A stretch of DNA of 64,000 bases from Paenibacillus sp. Root52 (GCF_001426865.1 NZ_LMFO01000001.1:310001-374000), one strand, 5' to 3'; positions 20,020 through 28,640 are shown, counted from the first letter of the stretch. Program-made: numbers and translations. Notes: generated by a model from the letters alone, not told the origin.

Positions 20020-21027
20020 ATGTACTTCGTATCAAGAGAAAGCATTAAGCAAAGTAGGATAGCCGATCCATTGGTTGCACAACATCTGATTGAACGAACC
20101 TTCAGGCAGAAGGCCGAGGGAACAGCAGTGGGTGCACAAGAGGTAGCGATGGCTGCTGGAGCAAGGGAAGCAGGATCTTTCTATTCCTTGCCTGCGTACC
20201 TCGCAGAGGAAGGCGTGGCTGGACTGAAATGGACTTCGCATGTTCCACACTCCGATCCTTCGATACCTTATACGCATCCTGTCGTTGTGCTCAATGAATT
20301 AGCAACGGGCAGACCGCTTGCACTCTTGGAAGGAGAGTTGATTAGCGGGCTCCGTACAGGCGCAGTATCCGCGACTGCGATCAAAACGTTGGAAAGATCA
20401 AAGGCATCATCATTATTCCTTTGTGGATCTGGATTTCAGGCGAGTCACCAGCTTCGCAGTATTGTGCCGTTCATGCCTGAACTGAAGGAAGTTCATGTGT
20501 GGAGTCGTACGATGCAGCATGCAGAGAAGTTGCTTGAAAATCACGCAGATATCCTTGGAAAACGGGGTATTCGGAGCCGTGTCCATGCTTCTCTTCCGGA
20601 ACGACTTGATTGTGCTGAGGTTGTGGTCGGGGCGACATCCGCTTCCACTCCTTACCTACATGCAGACCATTTTGTTCAAGGTCATTTGTATCTTCATATC
20701 GGCATGCGTGATATTGATGCAGAAGCCATTGAATCATTTGACCATATTGTATGTGATGATTATGAAGCCGGCGTTCCATCTAGCAGTCAGTCGTTATTCG
20801 GTCTTGCACGCAAGACACCGGAAATTGGCGGTAAGGTAACCCTGTTAGAAACACTTCTGGCTGAGCCTGATCCGGCAATCCAGCGGCACTCTGATCGTAA
20901 AATAATGTTTAATGCGTTCGGTCTGTCCATATTTGATCTTGTGCTTGCCCATGAAGCCTTACAGCGGCTTCTGAAGCAACCGGAATCAAATGTGGGGCAA
21001 TTCGACCTTAGCAAGGAGAGAAGCTAA
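20020..21027 (+). CDS. Ornithine cyclodeaminase / mu-crystallin family protein
   Basis: About 335 residues; ATG 20020 lies ten bases after GGAAGGAG, whereas ATG 20011 almost touches it. Family features: LLEGELISGLRTGAVSATAI (substrate-binding arginine region), the NAD-binding turn LFLCGSGFQASHQLRSI and VVVGATSAS. Members include ornithine cyclodeaminase, alanine dehydrogenase-like enzymes and ketimine reductases, all acting on amino acids or cyclic imines with NAD(P). Its position inside an ABC operon, between permease and ATPase genes and together with an N-acyl-amino-acid deacylase, points to catabolism of the imported compound. Confidence 0.87.
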   Translation: MYFVSRESIKQSRIADPLVAQHLIERTFRQKAEGTAVGAQEVAMAAGAREAGSFYSLPAYLAEEGVAGLKWTSHVPHSDPSIPYTHPVVVLNELATGRPLALLEGELISGLRTGAVSATAIKTLERSKASSLFLCGSGFQASHQLRSIVPFMPELKEVHVWSRTMQHAEKLLENHADILGKRGIRSRVHASLPERLDCAEVVVGATSASTPYLHADHFVQGHLYLHIGMRDIDAEAIESFDHIVCDDYEAGVPSSSQSLFGLARKTPEIGGKVTLLETLLAEPDPAIQRHSDRKIMFNAFGLSIFDLVLAHEALQRLLKQPESNVGQFDLSKERS

Positions 21028-21848
21028 TGACAGACACATCACTCCTGCGCATCAATGAATTGGGCATTCGCTTCACCAAGCGTGACCAACATACGGACGT
21101 GCTTCATCATATATCCTTGGATATCCGTGAGGGTGAAATATTGTGCCTAGTTGGTGAGTCGGGAAGCGGCAAGAGCGTTGCCGCCAAATCAATTATGCAA
21201 TTGTTACCACGACCTGCTGCACAATATACCCATGGGCAGATCTGGTTCGACGGTCAGGATTTGCTGACCTTAAATGAGAAACAGATGCAACGTATTCGTG
21301 GCAAACGGATTGCCATGGTCTTCCAAGATGCACTGAGTGCGTTAAACCCTGTCTACACGATTGGAACCCAAATGGTGGATGTCATTCGTTTGCATGCGCC
21401 GAAGCGAATGAGCAAAAAAGCCGCGCTTGAAGAAGCGAAATCCTGGTTAACTCAAGTTGAGATTCGCAATGTGGATGAGGTTGTGAAGCAGTATCCATTT
21501 CAGTTGTCTGGTGGAATGAGGCAGCGTGTCATGATTGCGATGGCCTTGTCTTCCCGACCTGAATTGCTGCTTGCAGATGAGCCGACAACAGCATTGGATG
21601 TGACGGTTCAAGCTCAGATTTTGCGGTTAATCCTGAAGCTGAAAGAGCAATATGGCATGACGGTGCTGTTCATTACGCATGATCTTGGTGTGGTTCACGA
21701 GATTGCTGACCGTGTTATCGTGATGAGACATGGCAATCTGGTTGAAGAAGGTACGAAGGAAGCGATATTCGGGCGACCGGAACATCCATACACCAAGCAG
21801 CTGCTAAACAGCATGCCCCGTATTTATTTTGAGGGGGTGGACATATGA
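21027..21848 (+). CDS. ABC transporter ATPase (DppD/NikD-like, short)
   Basis: 273 residues. Walker A GESGSGKSV, Q-loop VFQDALSALNP, signature LSGGMRQRVMIAMAL, Walker B LLLADEPTTALDVT and the H-loop HD. It lacks most of the long C-terminal extension found in DppD/OppD (normally over 320 residues), and so resembles NikD-type ATPases. Its ATG overlaps the previous stop by one base (TAATG). Confidence 0.92.
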   Translation: MTDTSLLRINELGIRFTKRDQHTDVLHHISLDIREGEILCLVGESGSGKSVAAKSIMQLLPRPAAQYTHGQIWFDGQDLLTLNEKQMQRIRGKRIAMVFQDALSALNPVYTIGTQMVDVIRLHAPKRMSKKAALEEAKSWLTQVEIRNVDEVVKQYPFQLSGGMRQRVMIAMALSSRPELLLADEPTTALDVTVQAQILRLILKLKEQYGMTVLFITHDLGVVHEIADRVIVMRHGNLVEEGTKEAIFGRPEHPYTKQLLNSMPRIYFEGVDI

Positions 21849-22627
21849 GCAAACATCTGTTGGAGGCTGAGGGACTTCATAAGGTATATCGGACGAGGAA
21901 CGGCACCGATTTTGCCGCGGTACAAGATGTTTCGTTTTATCTAGGGCAAGGGGAGACATTAGGCATCGTTGGTGAATCCGGCAGTGGCAAAACGACGGTT
22001 GCAAAAATGGTCGCTGGCATGATTCCACTTACATCAGGCTCGATCATCTTGGGCGACAAAGCCTTAAGTGGCACGAAGCGTATTCGCTCTGACAAGCGCA
22101 GCATCCAATATGTATTCCAAGATCCGGTCTCTTCCCTGAATCCAAGATGGAAGATCAGAGAAATCGTGGCTGAACCACTGAAGCTGTACTTTCAGATGAA
22201 CGCCAAAGCAATCGATAACAGGGTGGACGAATTGTTGGATGATGTTGGTTTACCCCGTGAGTTCAAATCGCGATATCCCGGAGAACTGTCTGGTGGACAA
22301 TGTCAGCGTGTGGGCATTGCCAGAGCACTTGCAGCAGAACCTGCCGTTATCGTCTGTGATGAACCGACCTCTGCACTCGATATGACCATTCAGGCACAGA
22401 TTCTCGAATTGCTGAAGAAGCTTCAACAGCAGAAGGGTGTATCCTATCTATTTATCGCTCATGGCCTTGAGGTGATCTATAGCATTTCGCATCGCGTGAT
22501 GGTCATGAAAGCTGGCGAAGTTGTGGAGGCGGGGGAGACCAAGCAAATTTTCCACGATCCGCAGCATGAGTATACCCGGTCATTGATTGAGGCTATTCCA
22601 AGAATTAATATTCCGCAATTTCAATAA
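21845..22627 (+). CDS. ABC transporter ATPase (DppF/NikE-like, short)
   Basis: 260 residues, coupled to the preceding ATPase by an ATGA overlap. Walker A GESGSGKTT, Q-loop VFQDPVSSLNPRW, signature LSGGQCQRVGIARAL, Walker B VIVCDEPTSALDM. The H-loop reads AHGLEV where most homologues have SHDL, so the Asp after His is Gly. It is again shorter than DppF/OppF and nearer NikE. It energises the importer together with the DppD-like subunit. Confidence 0.92.
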   Translation: MSKHLLEAEGLHKVYRTRNGTDFAAVQDVSFYLGQGETLGIVGESGSGKTTVAKMVAGMIPLTSGSIILGDKALSGTKRIRSDKRSIQYVFQDPVSSLNPRWKIREIVAEPLKLYFQMNAKAIDNRVDELLDDVGLPREFKSRYPGELSGGQCQRVGIARALAAEPAVIVCDEPTSALDMTIQAQILELLKKLQQQKGVSYLFIAHGLEVIYSISHRVMVMKAGEVVEAGETKQIFHDPQHEYTRSLIEAIPRINIPQFQ

Positions 22628-22694
22628 GCTCTCAAAACGATAAATGGTTACATCCAGATGTTATATTAACTTTACTTAAGAGGAGGAATTTTAC

Positions 22695-23243
22695 ATGAGC
22701 AGTGTGGTACCCGCATTACAATATGAAGACATGTCTCAAGAAGCCAAGAACTTTGTGGATGAGCGAATCAAAAATGGCAATCGAGTAACGAATATGGTTA
22801 AAACATTGTTGTATTCCATGCCGTCTTTTGATGCGATGGAGTTTTATCCGGTGCGTAATGAGCTACAAAAAATTATAGGCAGTCGCGCTATCTATTTTTA
22901 CTGTTATGCTATCTCGACCGAGAATGAGTGTCTGGTCTGCTCCACCTATCATGCGAAGCTTCTCCGCGATCTGAACATCAGTTTCAATGAGTTCGAATTC
23001 ACTGAAATCGAAAAAGTATTGATTGATTATGGTCGTGGATTGGTTAACAATCCAAACTCCATTGATGAGTCTATCTACGATAAATTAAGAAGCGAATTCT
23101 CCTCAGAAGAGATTGTGCTAATCACCACGGTCGGATGCAAGATGATTGCATCGAACATCTTCAATGAAGCGATGAAGGTTGATTTGGACGAATATCTGTT
23201 CGAAGTCGAATTTGACAAAAATATATTGCCTACTAAGTCTTAA
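22695..23243 (+). CDS. AhpD-like / carboxymuconolactone decarboxylase family protein
   Basis: 182 residues, all-helical. The redox/proton-relay motif CxxCxxxH is present as CLVCSTYH (Cys79, Cys82, His86), as in AhpD alkylhydroperoxidases. Strong AGGAGG site. It lies 67 bases after the last ABC gene with no terminator between and precedes a good terminator, so it is the last gene of the operon. The role in the pathway is unclear; family members reduce peroxides or act as carbon-nitrogen or carbon-carbon lyases. Confidence 0.75.
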   Translation: MSSVVPALQYEDMSQEAKNFVDERIKNGNRVTNMVKTLLYSMPSFDAMEFYPVRNELQKIIGSRAIYFYCYAISTENECLVCSTYHAKLLRDLNISFNEFEFTEIEKVLIDYGRGLVNNPNSIDESIYDKLRSEFSSEEIVLITTVGCKMIASNIFNEAMKVDLDEYLFEVEFDKNILPTKS

Positions 23244-23275
23244 TGGTTATGCATTGAGATGTGGGATTGGAAGAA

Positions 23276-23307
23276 AACATGATCGCTCTGTGGCGGTCAT
23301 GTTTTTT
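23276..23307 (+). terminator. Terminator of the eight-gene operon
   Basis: AACATGATCGC pairs with GCGGTCATGTT (one G-T pair, five-base loop) followed by a T7 run. Confidence 0.88.
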
Positions 23308-23504
23308 TGTTGGTTTTTAACACCAAGTTGTTGTTTGAATAGCCCTCGTGTGAAAAATAATGGAAAAGCTTGTCCAAACCATGTACTTTTGTAGAATTCC
23401 AGCGATTTGTCTAATTATCATGTTGTCTAACAAGGTTCTAATTTATATAATGTTTATTGATATAGCATTTTGGTAATTAGATGTAATGAAACTAACAGAG
23501 GGAA

Positions 23505-24215
23505 GTGATTTCAATACAATTTAATCGCGTATCAAGCAATAAACTGTATATTCAAATTTACGATCAGATTCTCTCTGAAATACAATCAGGTACGTTCGAG
23601 ATTGGGGACAAGTTGCCAACAGAACGAGAACTATGCGCACAATTCGGGGTAAGCCGTGCTCCAATTAGACAGGCACTGAGCGCTCTGGAAATGAAGGGAT
23701 ACATCTATTCCAGACAGGGCGAAGGCGTTTATGTCAAAAGCACGATCGCTCAGGATGAGGCGGTAACGGACGAGTCTTTCATCAACTCCGTATCCCCCGA
23801 GGATATTGTTGAAGCACGAATGAATATAGAACCACTTATCGCCAGTATGGCAGCACAACGGGCTACGGCAGACGAGATTCAGCTTCTCCGAGAAACCATC
23901 AAACAGATGGAATCAGAGACAGCAGGTGGACACTATGTACCGGAGACGGATGAACGCTTGCATATGGAGATTGCTAGAGCTTCACACAATGATCTGTTCA
24001 TTCAGTTCATGACGGTCATCACTCAAGCGATGAAACAGCAGGAAATGTGGAGATTTATCCGCGATCGAACGGTAACCCGCCCTGACTACCGTGATACTAA
24101 CTTTAGCGAGCATAAGGAAATCATTGATGCTATTGAAAATAAGCAGGCAGATACGGCTTCCAAACTCATGAAACAGCACATGCAGAATCTTTTTAATCGT
24201 TATTGGAAAGATTAA
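23505..24215 (+). CDS. GntR-family regulator (FadR/FCD subfamily)
   Basis: 236 residues from GTG 23505 (GAGGG only two bases upstream, so the start is not certain). Winged-helix HTH at about 10-75 (LPTERELCAQFGVSRAPIRQALSALE), then an all-helical FCD ligand domain with the histidines used for metal or acid binding (DERLHMEIARASHND, FSEHKEIIDAI). FCD regulators usually sense carboxylates or sugar acids. It stands directly before the MFS/transketolase/SDR genes, which carry a shared repeat after their promoters that is the probable operator. Confidence 0.88.
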   Translation: MISIQFNRVSSNKLYIQIYDQILSEIQSGTFEIGDKLPTERELCAQFGVSRAPIRQALSALEMKGYIYSRQGEGVYVKSTIAQDEAVTDESFINSVSPEDIVEARMNIEPLIASMAAQRATADEIQLLRETIKQMESETAGGHYVPETDERLHMEIARASHNDLFIQFMTVITQAMKQQEMWRFIRDRTVTRPDYRDTNFSEHKEIIDAIENKQADTASKLMKQHMQNLFNRYWKD

Positions 24216-24217
24216 TC

Positions 24218-24264
24218 ATAATCCCTATGCATCGCATCTAGCATAGGGATTATTTGTTGTTTTT
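24218..24264 (+). terminator. Terminator after gntR-type gene
   Basis: Perfect 13-base arms ATAATCCCTATGC (24218-24230) and GCATAGGGATTAT (24241-24253), ten-base loop, then a T-rich tail. Confidence 0.85.
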
Positions 24265-24293
24265 AATACATAAAAAATTGAAAAAATAACTTA

Positions 24294-24322
24294 TTGACAA
24301 TTAAAAAGTTAATTGTTATATT
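24294..24322 (+). promoter_or_regulatory. SigA-type promoter for the MFS gene
   Basis: TTGACA (24294-24299), 17-base spacer, TATATT (24317-24322). Transcription would start near 24330, immediately before the operator-like repeats. Confidence 0.8.
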
Positions 24323-24333
24323 CAAAACAGAAA

Positions 24334-24386
24334 AACTTAGGATACAAGTTAACAAGATTACAAATTAACAAGATTACAAATTAACA
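24334..24386 (+). promoter_or_regulatory. Operator-like repeats, copy 1
   Basis: A 23-base sequence (AACTTAGGATACAAGTTAAC then AAG, 24334-24356) recurs identically at 25930-25952. It is followed here by two tandem copies of a TTAACAAGATTACAAA-type unit ending at about 24386. Placed just downstream of the transcription start, it would act as a roadblock operator, presumably for the adjacent GntR regulator. Confidence 0.6.
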
Positions 24387-24475
24387 GGAGGTGCATATCA
24401 TCACAAGTATTTGGAAACGCTTCATTTCAGTGAGTTGTGTCGATAATGTAGGACATTATTTTTTTGAAAATGAAA

Positions 24476-24490
24476 TTGTAAGCGTTTAAT
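24476..24490. promoter_or_regulatory. cre-like CcpA site in MFS leader
   Basis: TTGTAAGCGTTTAAT fits WTGNAANCGNWNNCW with one mismatch (A for the late C). It lies about 40 bases before the MFS start. Confidence 0.5.
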
Positions 24491-24528
24491 ATAACCACGG
24501 AATGAATTATTTCACGGGAGGATTTCAT

Positions 24529-25875
24529 ATGGATCTGCAGCAATTGGAGAAGTCGACTGTCCGCAAAGTAACATTACGTTTGATCCCATTCTTGTTTTTG
24601 TGTTTTGCCATTTCAATTCTGGATCGCGTAAATATTGGATTTGCGGCATTACGAATGAATGAAGACCTCGGATTCTCCGAGGCTGTGTATGGATTTGGTG
24701 CAGGCATCTTCTTTCTAGGTTACTTCCTGCTTGAGGTACCCGGCAGTGCGATGATGTCTAAGATTGGTGCAAGACGATGGATTAGCCGCATTATGGTTTC
24801 CTGGGGTATTATCGCCGTCATTATGGCATTTATTCAAACGCCCATCCAATTCTACATCGTTCGTTTCTTACTGGGTGTGGCTGAAGCGAGTTTTTACCCT
24901 TGCATGGTGCATTATTTAAGTGGATTCTACCAATCCAAGCATCACGCAAAAGCGATTGCTGGATTTATGATTGCGATTCCAGCAGCCAACGCCATCGGTT
25001 CACCGTTATCAACGTTCTTGCTACAAATTGATTGGCTCGGTTTGTCAGGTTGGCAATGGCTGTTTATTTTGGAAGCGATTCCAGCAGTGATTCTCGGTAT
25101 TATCTGTTACTTCTACTTAACGGATCGTATCGAAGATGCCAAGTGGTTGACAGGCGCAGAGAAGACTTGGCTGTTGGATGTAACCCGTAAAGAGGCACTG
25201 GAGAAACAAAAAGTTAAAAAGCCTACTTTCCTTGAAGTATTGCGAGATAAGGATGTACTTATTTTGGCACTGGGATACTTCTTCTGGATGTTTGGTTATT
25301 ACGGAATTAACATGTTCCTGCCAACCATTTCTAGAGGTTTAACTGAATCGACAGGTTGGTCTTTACAGAGTATTGGCTGGTTGCTTGGATTCATGTATCT
25401 GTGTGCGATGGTTGTCATGTATCTTGTCGGCAAAAGTTCAGATAAACAAAACGAACGTAAATTCCATGTAGCTGGTTGCTTGACGGTTAGTGCGATTGCC
25501 ATGATGGCAAGTGTATATGTTGCAGATTTCAGTTTGATAGGAGCGTTCGCACTTCTAACGATTAGTTTGTGTGGAGCATTTGGAGCTTACTCTCCATTCT
25601 GGGCGATTCCGCCATCATTCCTGACAGGAGCAGCCGCAGGTGGTGCGATAGCATTGATTAATAGTATTGGTAATCTCGGCGGATTCTTCGGGCCATACTT
25701 CGTAGGATTTATCAATGATATGACAGGTAGCCATAATCTCGGGTTGACAGTACTTGGAATCAGCATGATAATAAGTGCGACTATCATCGTGTTACTTGTC
25801 AAACAATCCGGTAAAAGTTATAAAGTAAGTCCAGGTAGACCATTAGATCAGACTAATTCAACTAAAACAGGGTAA
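24529..25875 (+). CDS. MFS transporter, anion:cation symporter (tartrate/phthalate) type
   Basis: 448 residues from ATG 24529, supported by GGGAGG; the ATG at 24502 lies before that site. Twelve membrane segments. The N-terminus RLIPFLFLCFAISILDRVNIGFA and FLLGVAEASFYPCMVHYLSG are hallmarks of the ACS family, whose members carry organic anions such as tartrate, galactarate/glucarate or hydroxyphenylacetate in symport with protons. The substrate is therefore likely a carboxylate or sugar acid. Regulation by the upstream GntR protein and CcpA is suggested by the leader. Confidence 0.9.
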   Translation: MDLQQLEKSTVRKVTLRLIPFLFLCFAISILDRVNIGFAALRMNEDLGFSEAVYGFGAGIFFLGYFLLEVPGSAMMSKIGARRWISRIMVSWGIIAVIMAFIQTPIQFYIVRFLLGVAEASFYPCMVHYLSGFYQSKHHAKAIAGFMIAIPAANAIGSPLSTFLLQIDWLGLSGWQWLFILEAIPAVILGIICYFYLTDRIEDAKWLTGAEKTWLLDVTRKEALEKQKVKKPTFLEVLRDKDVLILALGYFFWMFGYYGINMFLPTISRGLTESTGWSLQSIGWLLGFMYLCAMVVMYLVGKSSDKQNERKFHVAGCLTVSAIAMMASVYVADFSLIGAFALLTISLCGAFGAYSPFWAIPPSFLTGAAAGGAIALINSIGNLGGFFGPYFVGFINDMTGSHNLGLTVLGISMIISATIIVLLVKQSGKSYKVSPGRPLDQTNSTKTG

Positions 25876-25884
25876 CCGCACGTG

Positions 25885-25924
25885 AAACGAGTATTAGAAT
25901 CTGAGCAAAGTGCTCGTTTTTTTT
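25885..25924 (+). terminator. Terminator after the MFS gene
   Basis: AAACGAG pairs with CTCGTTT around a loop holding a smaller GAGCA/TGCTC stem, followed by a T8 run. Confidence 0.7.
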
Positions 25925-25929
25925 ACAAT

Positions 25930-25952
25930 AACTTAGGATACAAGTTAACAAG
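25930..25952 (+). promoter_or_regulatory. Operator-like repeat, copy 2
   Basis: Identical 23-base copy of the sequence at 24334-24356, extended here by another GTTAACAAG unit. It lies 50 bases before the transketolase start and marks this unit as part of the same regulon. No separate -35/-10 is obvious upstream, because the copy begins just after the terminator. Confidence 0.6.
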
Positions 25953-26001
25953 TTAACAAGAAGACAAAAATTAACTACCAAATTCATATGAGGTGAGCAT
26001 A

Positions 26002-26835
26002 ATGACCAAGTCCAGCATTGAAGAACTCAAGCAAAAGGCAATCGAGTTGAGACAAACCGCGATCACGATGATTTATGAAGCACAATCTGGTCATCCAGGT
26101 GGTTCACTATCCGCAGCTGATATTGTTACGGCATTGTATTTCAAGGAAATGAACATTGACCCAGCTAATCCAAAATGGGAAGACCGCGATCGCTTTGTAT
26201 TATCCAAAGGACATGTATGCCCAATCCAGTACGCTGCATTGCTTCACCGGGGATTTGTTCCAATGGAGAATGTACACACGCTCAGACAGTACGGCTCTCC
26301 ATTTCAGGGACATCCTGATATGAAAAAGTGTCCGGGAATCGACATCTCAACAGGCTCACTCGGTCAAGGGCTCTCTTGTGCCGTAGGCATGGCGATTGCA
26401 GGTAAAAGGGACGACAAGTCATATCGAGTATTCGCTATGCTGGGAGATGGTGAATGCCAGGAAGGTCAGATTTGGGAAGCTGCTCAAACGGCAAACAAAT
26501 ATCAACTCGATAATCTAATTGTGTTTGTTGATGATAACAACCTACAGATTGACGGGACTTGTGATGAGATTATGCCAAACTTGGATTTGGAGCTGAAATT
26601 TAAGGCTTTTGGCTTCGATACCCGAAGAATAGACGGTCATGACATGCAACAGATCGTAGATACATTGGACGAAATTCGTGATATTCAACACGGGAAACCA
26701 ATCTGCATCGTATGCAATACCGTTAAGGGCAGAGGGGTTTCATTCATGGAGGATGTATGTAACTGGCATGGGGTTGCTCCGAAGGAAGCGGAATATCTAC
26801 AGGCTTTGGAAGAAATTGCGGGAGGTCTGAAATGA
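26002..26835 (+). CDS. Transketolase, N-terminal (TPP-binding) subunit
   Basis: 277 residues; ATG 26002 follows GAGGTGAGC. TPP-domain signatures GHPGGSLSAADIVTALYF, STGSLGQGLSCAVGMA and the GDGECQEGQIWEAAQ...DDNN pyrophosphate/metal motif. This is half of a transketolase; the pyrimidine-binding half is encoded next with a 4-base overlap. Split transketolases usually belong to accessory sugar or sugar-acid pathways rather than the central pentose phosphate pathway, and transfer a two-carbon ketol unit between a ketose phosphate and an aldose. Confidence 0.93.
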   Translation: MTKSSIEELKQKAIELRQTAITMIYEAQSGHPGGSLSAADIVTALYFKEMNIDPANPKWEDRDRFVLSKGHVCPIQYAALLHRGFVPMENVHTLRQYGSPFQGHPDMKKCPGIDISTGSLGQGLSCAVGMAIAGKRDDKSYRVFAMLGDGECQEGQIWEAAQTANKYQLDNLIVFVDDNNLQIDGTCDEIMPNLDLELKFKAFGFDTRRIDGHDMQQIVDTLDEIRDIQHGKPICIVCNTVKGRGVSFMEDVCNWHGVAPKEAEYLQALEEIAGGLK

Positions 26836-27782
26836 TGAGCACATATAACGTAACGGAGAAAAAAATTGCGACGCGCGAAGGTTTTGGACACGAAATTGTA
26901 GAGCTTGGCAAAAAGAATAAAAACATCTATGTCGTTGATATTGATATCGGTAAATCATGTAAAACGACTGAGTTTGCGAATCAGCTTCCGAACCAGCATA
27001 TCAACGTGGGTATTGCCGAACAGAACGCCGCAGGACTTGCCGCAGGACTCGCAACAACGGGGAAAATACCTTTTATCAGCACCTATGCGGTTTTTGGTTC
27101 GCTACGCATGCTTGAACAGATTCGCCAAGAAGTCTGCTATCCTCACTTGAATGTGAAAATTGCTTGCTCCCATGGTGGACTTACTCCAGCTAATGACGGC
27201 GGAAGCCATCAAGCCATCGAGGATATGGGCGTGCTTCGTACGATTCCGAATATGACGGTTATTATGGCTGCTGACTATGCTTCCACGCGCAAGCTCGTTG
27301 CCAAGGCCGCTGAACATTATGGCCCAGTATATCTTCGGTTTACTCGTGATACGGTTCCGGTCATTTACGGAGAAGATGAAGAGTTCGAGATTGGTAAAGC
27401 CAAAAAGTTGAAGGACGGCAAAGATATTGCCATCATCGCCAATGGAGACACTTTACACCTTGCCCTGAAAGCATCGGAACTGTTGGAGAACGAGGGTGTA
27501 TCCGTTAAATTACTAGATTTCCATACGATTAAACCCCTAGACCGCGAGGCTGTTGTGGACTGCTTAAGTACAGGGCGAATCATCACAGTGGAGGATCATA
27601 ACATCCTGAATGGTCTTGGCAGTGCAGTGAGTGAAGTTGTAGCCGAGGAAGGCGGAGCTGTCGTCCGCAGAATTGGTGTTCAGGACAAATTCGGAGAATC
27701 TGCTCCATACGAAAAATTGCTAGAAATGAACGGAATCACGATAGATAACATCGTAGCGACTGCACATTCCCTATTAAAATAA
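26832..27782 (+). CDS. Transketolase, C-terminal subunit
   Basis: 316 residues, start ATG 26832 overlapping the previous stop (ATGA), so subunits are made in equal amounts. The pyrimidine-binding domain includes the catalytic Glu in NVGIAEQNAAGLAAGLA and the phosphate-contact GGLTPANDGGSHQAIEDMG, followed by the transketolase C-terminal domain (VKLLDFHTIKPLD, ITVEDHNILNGLGSAV). It completes the TPP active site across the subunit interface. Confidence 0.93.
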   Translation: MMSTYNVTEKKIATREGFGHEIVELGKKNKNIYVVDIDIGKSCKTTEFANQLPNQHINVGIAEQNAAGLAAGLATTGKIPFISTYAVFGSLRMLEQIRQEVCYPHLNVKIACSHGGLTPANDGGSHQAIEDMGVLRTIPNMTVIMAADYASTRKLVAKAAEHYGPVYLRFTRDTVPVIYGEDEEFEIGKAKKLKDGKDIAIIANGDTLHLALKASELLENEGVSVKLLDFHTIKPLDREAVVDCLSTGRIITVEDHNILNGLGSAVSEVVAEEGGAVVRRIGVQDKFGESAPYEKLLEMNGITIDNIVATAHSLLK

Positions 27783-27856
27783 CTTTTTTTCCGAAAGTAT
27801 TGAGGAAGAATTTTGCTTAACGATCGCAATCAACCCCATCTGAAGGAGTGTATAAC

Positions 27857-28615
27857 ATGTTTGAATTAAATAACAGGGTAGCCATTGTCACAGGAAGTGG
27901 ATCTAAACGAGGAATTGGACGAACGATTGCACTAACATTAGCCAAGCAGGGGGCAAAGCTGGTTATTGCTGATATCAACCAAGAAGGAATTCAAGAGACC
28001 GTTGAGGCTATTCGTGCAGAAGGCGGGGAAGCCATCGGAGTTGAGCTTAACGTTACCACCCTAGAATCGAATCAGGCCATGGTGGAGAAGGTACTGCAAG
28101 CGTACGGAAAAATTGATATCTTGGTGAATAATGCAGGCATATCCCAGAAGGCAACCGTAGCAGAAATGACATTAGAGGACGTAACCCGTGTATTTAATGT
28201 AAACATGTTCGGACTCTTTCTCTGTACTCAAGCCGTGCTTGAACCGATGAAGAAACAAAATTATGGTCGGATCATTAGCCTATCCTCTGTATCTGCTAAA
28301 CGGGGCGGCGGCGTCTTTGGTGGAGCACACTATTCTGCATCAAAAGCAGCTGTACTAGGTTTCTCAAAAAACCTCGCACGAGAAGTTGCGACAGATGGTA
28401 TTACGGTTAACTGTATCGCACCAGGGCTTGTGAATACGGATATCTGGAAATCTCTAGACCAGCCAACTGCGGATGGCGTAATTGCAGGCATTCCAATGGG
28501 ACGTCCGGGTGAAACCGAAGAGATTGCTTCAGCCATTGCTTTCTTAGCTTCAAGTGAGGCCTCCTACATTACTGGGGAGGAAATTGATATCAACGGCGGA
28601 TCTCATATGGATTAA
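27857..28615 (+). CDS. Short-chain dehydrogenase/reductase
   Basis: 252 residues; ATG 27857 follows AAGGAGTG. Classical SDR: cofactor motif TGSGSKRGIG, NNAG, catalytic Ser then YSASK (Tyr-x3-Lys), and the C-terminal GEEIDINGG. The Asp in VIADINQ after beta-strand 2 suggests NAD preference. It follows the transketolase pair by 74 bases and ends at a terminator. A polyol or hydroxy-acid oxidation that delivers a keto substrate to the pathway is plausible, but the substrate is unknown. Confidence 0.9.
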   Translation: MFELNNRVAIVTGSGSKRGIGRTIALTLAKQGAKLVIADINQEGIQETVEAIRAEGGEAIGVELNVTTLESNQAMVEKVLQAYGKIDILVNNAGISQKATVAEMTLEDVTRVFNVNMFGLFLCTQAVLEPMKKQNYGRIISLSSVSAKRGGGVFGGAHYSASKAAVLGFSKNLAREVATDGITVNCIAPGLVNTDIWKSLDQPTADGVIAGIPMGRPGETEEIASAIAFLASSEASYITGEEIDINGGSHMD

Positions 28616-28640
28616 TAACTGACAACTTTAGAGCGTAAGA

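Noticed and set aside
19937..20062. 41-codon frame overlapping the DppC stop as ATGA
   Set aside because: It runs into the cyclodeaminase gene in another frame, encodes no recognisable sequence, and has no ribosome site of its own beyond chance.
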